The notes below the pieces were generated by a model. The model was not told the origin of the DNA and ran no database searches. It saw only the letters and a list, made by a program, of their open reading frames with translations. Positions 59,966-64,000 of a stretch of 64,000 bases of DNA are shown piece after piece. A program made the translations under genes and the position numbers. This DNA is from G965220305 sp965220305. GTDB taxonomy: Bacteria; Chloroflexota; Dehalococcoidia; Lucifugimonadales; UBA3495. The stretch is from NCBI GenBank assembly GCA_965220305.1, contig OZ244817.1:496001-560000 (forward strand), given 5' to 3'. Numbering within the stretch: position 1 is the stretch's first letter; every line of letters starts with the position of its first letter.

Positions 59966-60724
59966 CTAGTCTCCCACGGTTTCGGCGTCTTGGGCGACGG
60001 CCTCTGCCGGGGCAACCCTGGGGATGCCGACGAACCGCAGCCGCAGCAGGCCCTTTATATCTTCCGTGGCGGTGCCTACTATATTCACGGTGCTGGTCGG
60101 GTCGTCGTCCCATTTGACCGGAATGGACTTGATGCGGTAGCCCCTCTTGGCGGCGATTATCAGCAACTCTGTATCGAAGAACCAGTTGTTATTCTGCACC
60201 TGGGGCAGAATGGACCGGGCAGCCTGTTTAGTCAGGGCCTTGAATCCGCACTGGGCGTCGGGAAAGGGGGTAAAAAACATCGACTTAATCAGAAGATTAT
60301 AAGTACGAGAGATGAACTCGCGCTTAAAGGACCGGGTCACCTGCGATTCCCGGCTCAACCTGCTGCCTATAGCGACATCGTATCCCAACTCCAAGGCGTC
60401 AACAAGCTGGGGGAAATGGGTCAGGTCGGTCGAAAGGTCCACGTCCATGTAGGCCACGATGTCGGCGGAGCTGGCGAGCCAGGCGGCGCGCAAGGCGCGG
60501 CCCCGGCCCTTCTGGGGCAGGTAGAGGTAATCCACCCTGGAGTCTTCCTCGCACAACAGGCGGGCGACCTCCCCCGTGCCATCTACGGAAGCGTTGTCGG
60601 CGATTACTACCCGCCAGGGGTTGCTCAAAGATGCGTCCAAGAAACGGGTAAGGGACCGAATACTGGACGGCAGGGCCACTTCTTCGTTGTAAACTGGGAC
60701 TACCAGGTCTACGGTGGCAGACAT
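59966..60724 (-). CDS. Glycosyltransferase family 2 (dolichyl/polyprenyl-phosphate sugar synthase-like)
   Basis: The 252-residue GT-A enzyme opens with VDLVVPVYNEEVALPSSIRS. VVIADNASVDGTGEVAR is near residue 38, the metal DxD is in AYMDVDLSTD near residue 95, IGSRLSRES is near residue 118, and DAQCGFKALTK near residue 155 is typical of DPM1-like enzymes that load a sugar onto a lipid carrier. There is no C-terminal membrane helix, so it is a soluble or peripheral form. It ends the purM-purH-nuclease-GT run, 53 bases after the nuclease. Confidence 0.85.
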   Translation of the reverse strand: MSATVDLVVPVYNEEVALPSSIRSLTRFLDASLSNPWRVVIADNASVDGTGEVARLLCEEDSRVDYLYLPQKGRGRALRAAWLASSADIVAYMDVDLSTDLTHFPQLVDALELGYDVAIGSRLSRESQVTRSFKREFISRTYNLLIKSMFFTPFPDAQCGFKALTKQAARSILPQVQNNNWFFDTELLIIAAKRGYRIKSIPVKWDDDPTSTVNIVGTATEDIKGLLRLRFVGIPRVAPAEAVAQDAETVGD

Positions 60725-60777
60725 TTTTGCTACCTTCAGAAGCCGTTCCCCAGCGACTCAATGGGGTTGGCCGCATT

Positions 60778-61260
60778 TTACACGCCCAACTTCCGCTTCA
60801 GAGTCTTCAGATTGACGACATCCTCTTTATTGTACTCCAGCAGCGTGAAGAGAGCATCGACATCCTGCTCCGCCTGGTAACGTCGCCAAAGTCTCACCGC
60901 CTCCAACCCGTTGACCTCCGGCAGCTTCCTGGGTATGCCGAGGCGTCGCTCCACCGCCTTCAGGCCGCCGTAGAGCTTATTCTTCCAGCAGTCGAACATC
61001 AGGTCCCGGTGGTCGAACATCTCTTCCAGATTGACTCCCAAGGCGCGGTTGATGAAAGGCAAGTCAAAGCGGCGACCATTATAGGTGTAGAGGGTGTCCA
61101 CCCCATGCAGAGTGTCCAGGATGTACCGGACCGAGATTTCGCTGCCGATGGGTTGTATGACCTGGCCGCCAAGTCCGTCGTCAACGAATATCCCCACCAC
61201 CGTCAGGGAACTGTAGTCCGGCGAAAGTCCCGTAGTCTCAATGTCCAGATAAGCGTCCAT
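60778..61260 (-). CDS. YprB-like ribonuclease-H-fold 3'-5' exonuclease
   Basis: The 160-residue DEDD-type exonuclease domain has YLDIETTGL (first Asp and Glu) at the start, TLYTYNGRRFDLPFINRAL (second Asp) near residue 58, and EYNKEDVVNLKTL (last Asp) near the end. This is the YprB/RNase_H_2 family. It lacks the TPR region of longer YprB proteins, so it is a minimal form. The ATG at 61258-61260 is used. It lies 30 bases after purH. The nucleic-acid substrate is unknown. Confidence 0.82.
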   Translation of the reverse strand: MDAYLDIETTGLSPDYSSLTVVGIFVDDGLGGQVIQPIGSEISVRYILDTLHGVDTLYTYNGRRFDLPFINRALGVNLEEMFDHRDLMFDCWKNKLYGGLKAVERRLGIPRKLPEVNGLEAVRLWRRYQAEQDVDALFTLLEYNKEDVVNLKTLKRKLGV

Positions 61261-61290
61261 CAATATTACCGGATCGAGCCCGCGGCCTTC

Positions 61291-62841
61291 TTAGTGGCGG
61301 AAGTGGCGAACTCCGGTGAACACCATCGCCAACCCGTGTTGGTCCGCCGCAGCGATGACCTCATCGTCTCGAATGGAGCCCCCAGGTTGGACAATCGCGG
61401 TGACGCCAGCCTCTGCCGCCAGCTCAATATTGTCCGGGAAGGGGAAGAAGGCGTCGGAGGCCAAAACGCTGCCCTTGGCCTTCTCGCCGGCAATTCGCTG
61501 GGATAGGTGCACGCTGACCACCCGGTTGGGTTGTCCTGCCCCCATGCCTACCAGGGTGCGGTCCTTGGCAAAGACAATCGCATTGGACTTGATGTGCTTG
61601 GCGGCCTTCCAGGAAAAAGCCAAGTCCTGCAGTTCCTCCTCCGACGGGGCCCGCTGGGTGACGACTTGCCAGGATGCCGGGGCTTCCTCGATCGCGTCCG
61701 GGCACTGCACCAGCATCCCCCCGGTGATGGGCCGGACATCATAGATGGGAGAGCCTTGTCCGGGTTCCACCAGCCCCACGGAAAGGATACGAAGGTTGCG
61801 CTTTCGGCGCAGTATCTCCAGGGCGTCTCCGTCATAACCCGGGGCCACGACCACTTCGTAGAACACCGGGCCCATTGCCTCGGCGGCCTCTGCCGTTACC
61901 CTGCGATTGAAGCCTACGATACCGCCAAAGGCGGAGACCGAATCGCCCTCATAAGCCTGGGTGTAGGCATCTCGCAGGTCTTGGCGGCTGGCCAGCCCGC
62001 AGGGGTTGGCATGTTTGATGACGGCGACGGTGGGGTCGCCAAAGTCGGAAACGACCCGCCATGCCGCATCGGCATCCATGAGGTTGTTGAAGGAAAGCTC
62101 CCGACCGTGCAACTGATCCGCCTGGGCTATCCCGCCCGTGGCCCCGCCTGAGATGACGTACAGGGCGCCCGGTTGGTGGGGGTTCTCGCCGTAACGCAGC
62201 GTAGCCACCCGGTCCAAGGGCAGCACGATGCTTTCGGCGGGGGTCTCTTCTACGTCGGCGCCTCCGCTCAGGTAGCTGGCTACCAGAGCGTCGTAGGCGG
62301 CCACGTGGTGGAAGGCTTTGGCAGCCAGGCCCCGCCGATCCTCTTGGCTCAGGCCCTCCGCGGACAGCTTCTCGGCCACCCAATCGTAATCGTCCGGGTC
62401 CACCACCACGGCGACGGAGGGGAAGTTCTTGGCAGCGGCCCGCAACATCGTGGGGCCGCCAATATCGATGTTCTCCAAGGCTTCGTCAAGAGAGACGCCA
62501 GGCTTGTTGATTGTGGCGGCAAAGGGGTACAGGTTAACCACCACCAGATCGATGGGCGAGATCCCCTGCCTCTCCAGCTCTGCCAAATGGTCCGCCGAGT
62601 CACGACGGGCCAGCAAGCCGGCATGGATTACGGGATGAAGGGTTTTGACCCGCCCATCCAGAATTTCCGGTGAGCCGGTAACATCGGATACCTGTCTGAC
62701 CGGCAACCCTCCTTCCTGGGAAAGGGTGCTGTGGGTGCCCCCAGTGCTGATTAGCTCCACCCCGGCCTCCACCAGCCGGCGCCCCAGGTCAACTACCCCG
62801 GACTTATCGTACACGCTTACTAATGCCTTCAATTTTCCCAA
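61291..62841 (-). CDS. purH: Bifunctional AICAR formyltransferase / IMP cyclohydrolase
   Basis: Last two steps of purine synthesis; 516 residues, normal length. The N-terminal MGS-like IMP cyclohydrolase domain has KALVSVYDKSGVVDLGRRLV, ISTGGTHSTL, DGRVKTLHPVIHAGLLARRD and NIDIGGPTMLRAAAKNF. The C-terminal transformylase domain has LRYGENPHQPGALY, VIKHANPCGLASR (catalytic Lys-His) and SNAIVFAKDRTLVGMGAGQPNRV, ending FTGVRHFRH. It follows purM after about 180 bases with nothing else visible between, and is probably in the same transcript. Confidence 0.96.
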   Translation of the reverse strand: MGKLKALVSVYDKSGVVDLGRRLVEAGVELISTGGTHSTLSQEGGLPVRQVSDVTGSPEILDGRVKTLHPVIHAGLLARRDSADHLAELERQGISPIDLVVVNLYPFAATINKPGVSLDEALENIDIGGPTMLRAAAKNFPSVAVVVDPDDYDWVAEKLSAEGLSQEDRRGLAAKAFHHVAAYDALVASYLSGGADVEETPAESIVLPLDRVATLRYGENPHQPGALYVISGGATGGIAQADQLHGRELSFNNLMDADAAWRVVSDFGDPTVAVIKHANPCGLASRQDLRDAYTQAYEGDSVSAFGGIVGFNRRVTAEAAEAMGPVFYEVVVAPGYDGDALEILRRKRNLRILSVGLVEPGQGSPIYDVRPITGGMLVQCPDAIEEAPASWQVVTQRAPSEEELQDLAFSWKAAKHIKSNAIVFAKDRTLVGMGAGQPNRVVSVHLSQRIAGEKAKGSVLASDAFFPFPDNIELAAEAGVTAIVQPGGSIRDDEVIAAADQHGLAMVFTGVRHFRH

Positions 62842-63022
62842 TGCCTCGTGCTATGTTATCTGTTGTCGTGGATGATGCCTACGCCAGTATCTGTCCTGCC
62901 GCTATTCCTGTTCGGATTACTTCAGCAGGTAGGTCGTCTCCCTGAGACCCTTCTTAGCCCTGAGTAATCCCTTCCAAACGCGGCAGCTCCAAAACCTTAT
63001 GTAAAAGGCTTGCCGGGTGCGG

Positions 63023-64000
63023 TCAACCGGAAATCAACACCTGGACTTCCCCCTGGCGCGGTACAATCTTTCCCACCACCTGGACGTCGGGCACGGCATC
63101 CTGTACCGTGGCGATCGCCTGCTCCTCGCAGACGGCCACCATGCCTAACCCCATATTAAACACCCGAAACATCTCTGATTCTGAAATATGACCTTGGCGT
63201 TGGATTAGCTGGAATATGGGCGGGAGCGGCCAGGACCCCGGCTGGAATGAGGCTGCCACCTCCCGGGGCAAGATGGCGGACACCTTACCCGGCAGGCCCC
63301 CGCCGGTGATGTGGGCCAAGCCTTTGACCAACCCCAGGATGGGCTCCAAAAGCGGGTAATAGCTTCGGTGCCTGATTAACAGTTCCTCGCCCAGTTGATG
63401 CCGCAATTCCGGCACCTGCTGGAACAGGGCCAGCGGGTTATCATCAAGGTTAAAGACCTTTCTGACCAGGGAAAAACCGTTGGTGTGCACCCCGCTGGAT
63501 GGAATCCCCAGCAGATAATCGCCGACCGCTATGTCGTTGCCGGTCAGCAAATTCTCCCGCTCAACCGCGCCAACAACGAACCCGGCCAGGTCAAACTCCT
63601 CCCCGGCGTAGAGCCCCGGCATCTGGGCCGTTTCTCCCCCGATAAGGGCGCAGCCAACTTCACGGCAGCCCCAAATAATCCCCCGCATGAGGTTCTCCAT
63701 GAGCTGCGAGTCCAGGTTGCTGAAGGACAAGTAGTCCAGGAAAAACAGGGGCTTGGCGCCACGGGTCAGGATGTCGTTGACATTTAAGGTGACCAGGTCC
63801 TGGCCGATGGACTCGAAATGCCCCATTTGTAGGGCTATCTTCGCCTTGGTGCCCACACCGTCAGTGCTGGCTACCAGGACCGGCTGTTGGAAGCCGTTGA
63901 GTTGGAAGACCCCGGCAAAGCTGCCCCCGGCGTCGAGCACCTCGGCCCCGTGGGTAATGGCGGCAAAGGCCTTGAACCGCTCTTTCAGGCCCTCCATGGC
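63023..64000 (-). CDS. purM: Phosphoribosylformylglycinamidine cyclo-ligase (runs off right edge)
   Basis: AIR synthetase of purine synthesis. The frame is open to the window end, and the first residues seen (AMEGLKERFKA) correspond to the region after the usual N-terminal DIDAGN motif, so some 20-25 residues are missing beyond the edge. VLVASTDGVGTKAKIALQMG, DLVTLNVNDILTRGAKPLFF, CALIGGETAQMPGLY and AHITGGGLPGKVSAIL are the ATP/substrate loops. An ATG at 63995-63997 exists but is internal to the conserved fold. Confidence 0.95.
   Translation of the reverse strand, partial: AMEGLKERFKAFAAITHGAEVLDAGGSFAGVFQLNGFQQPVLVASTDGVGTKAKIALQMGHFESIGQDLVTLNVNDILTRGAKPLFFLDYLSFSNLDSQLMENLMRGIIWGCREVGCALIGGETAQMPGLYAGEEFDLAGFVVGAVERENLLTGNDIAVGDYLLGIPSSGVHTNGFSLVRKVFNLDDNPLALFQQVPELRHQLGEELLIRHRSYYPLLEPILGLVKGLAHITGGGLPGKVSAILPREVAASFQPGSWPLPPIFQLIQRQGHISESEMFRVFNMGLGMVAVCEEQAIATVQDAVPDVQVVGKIVPRQGEVQVLISG

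Overview
The window reads as a GC-rich chromosome segment from a free-living bacterium, most plausibly a Chloroflexota member of the SAR202/Dehalococcoidia type. This is inferred, because no rRNA is present. The pointers are a coenzyme F420 pathway with separate cofG and cofH, three luciferase-like (LLM) flavin/F420 oxidoreductases, paralogous catabolic hydrolases, an archaeal-type fructose-1,6-bisphosphate aldolase/phosphatase, several lipoproteins and no outer-membrane genes. Housekeeping genes (aspS, ruvB, smpB, fabI, purH, purM, panE) and two tRNAs with encoded CCA show it is chromosomal.

Layout. 0-9.2 kb: sugar-nucleotide epimerase fragment, lipoprotein, panE, DUF35 Zn-ribbon plus SDR, a carboxymuconolactone decarboxylase-like protein, a ThDP enzyme, a MetF-like reductase and an MqnA-like protein. 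9.7-20.9 kb: secreted metallopeptidase-like protein, oligopeptide ABC genes without ATPases, tRNA-His and tRNA-Arg, HtrA, a DUF255 thioredoxin-fold protein, and aspS, which appears to start at CTG. 21-24.8 kb: aminotransferase and FBP aldolase/phosphatase separated by a perfect bidirectional terminator, then a Zn-ribbon/TPR membrane protein. 24.8-30.9 kb: cofG-cofH-cofD-cofC-LLM, followed by fabI. 31.4-37.0 kb: ruvB and a five-gene catabolic run (VOC, FAH, LLM, alpha/beta hydrolase, VOC). 37.3-45.3 kb: DUF917, hydantoinase-like protein, M20 peptidase, GatC/AtzG-like subunit plus amidase, and two allantoinase-like deacetylase-fold proteins, which together suggest breakdown of cyclic amides or ureides. 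45.3-47.2 kb: a patchwork of broken gene pieces. 47.2-51.4 kb: oligopeptidase B, phosphotriesterase family, LigB-type dioxygenase. 51.9-64 kb: CtpA-like protease, smpB, gamma-carbonic anhydrase-like, LLM, lamin-tail lipoprotein, a tandem-duplicated protein of unknown function, SDR, and a purM-purH-nuclease-glycosyltransferase run.

Strongest candidates for something new. (1) The 45.3-47.2 kb mosaic, where hyuA, S24 peptidase, PPC-domain, DUF805, DNA methylase and HNH pieces abut. (2) The duplicated His-Tyr-His-Tyr-Gly-Pro protein at 57.2 kb, with its own near-consensus promoter and terminator. (3) A family of roughly 120-230 bp non-coding elements bounded by a shared 16-base terminal inverted repeat. 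(4) The CTG start of aspS. All family names come from reading the translations; no database search was run.
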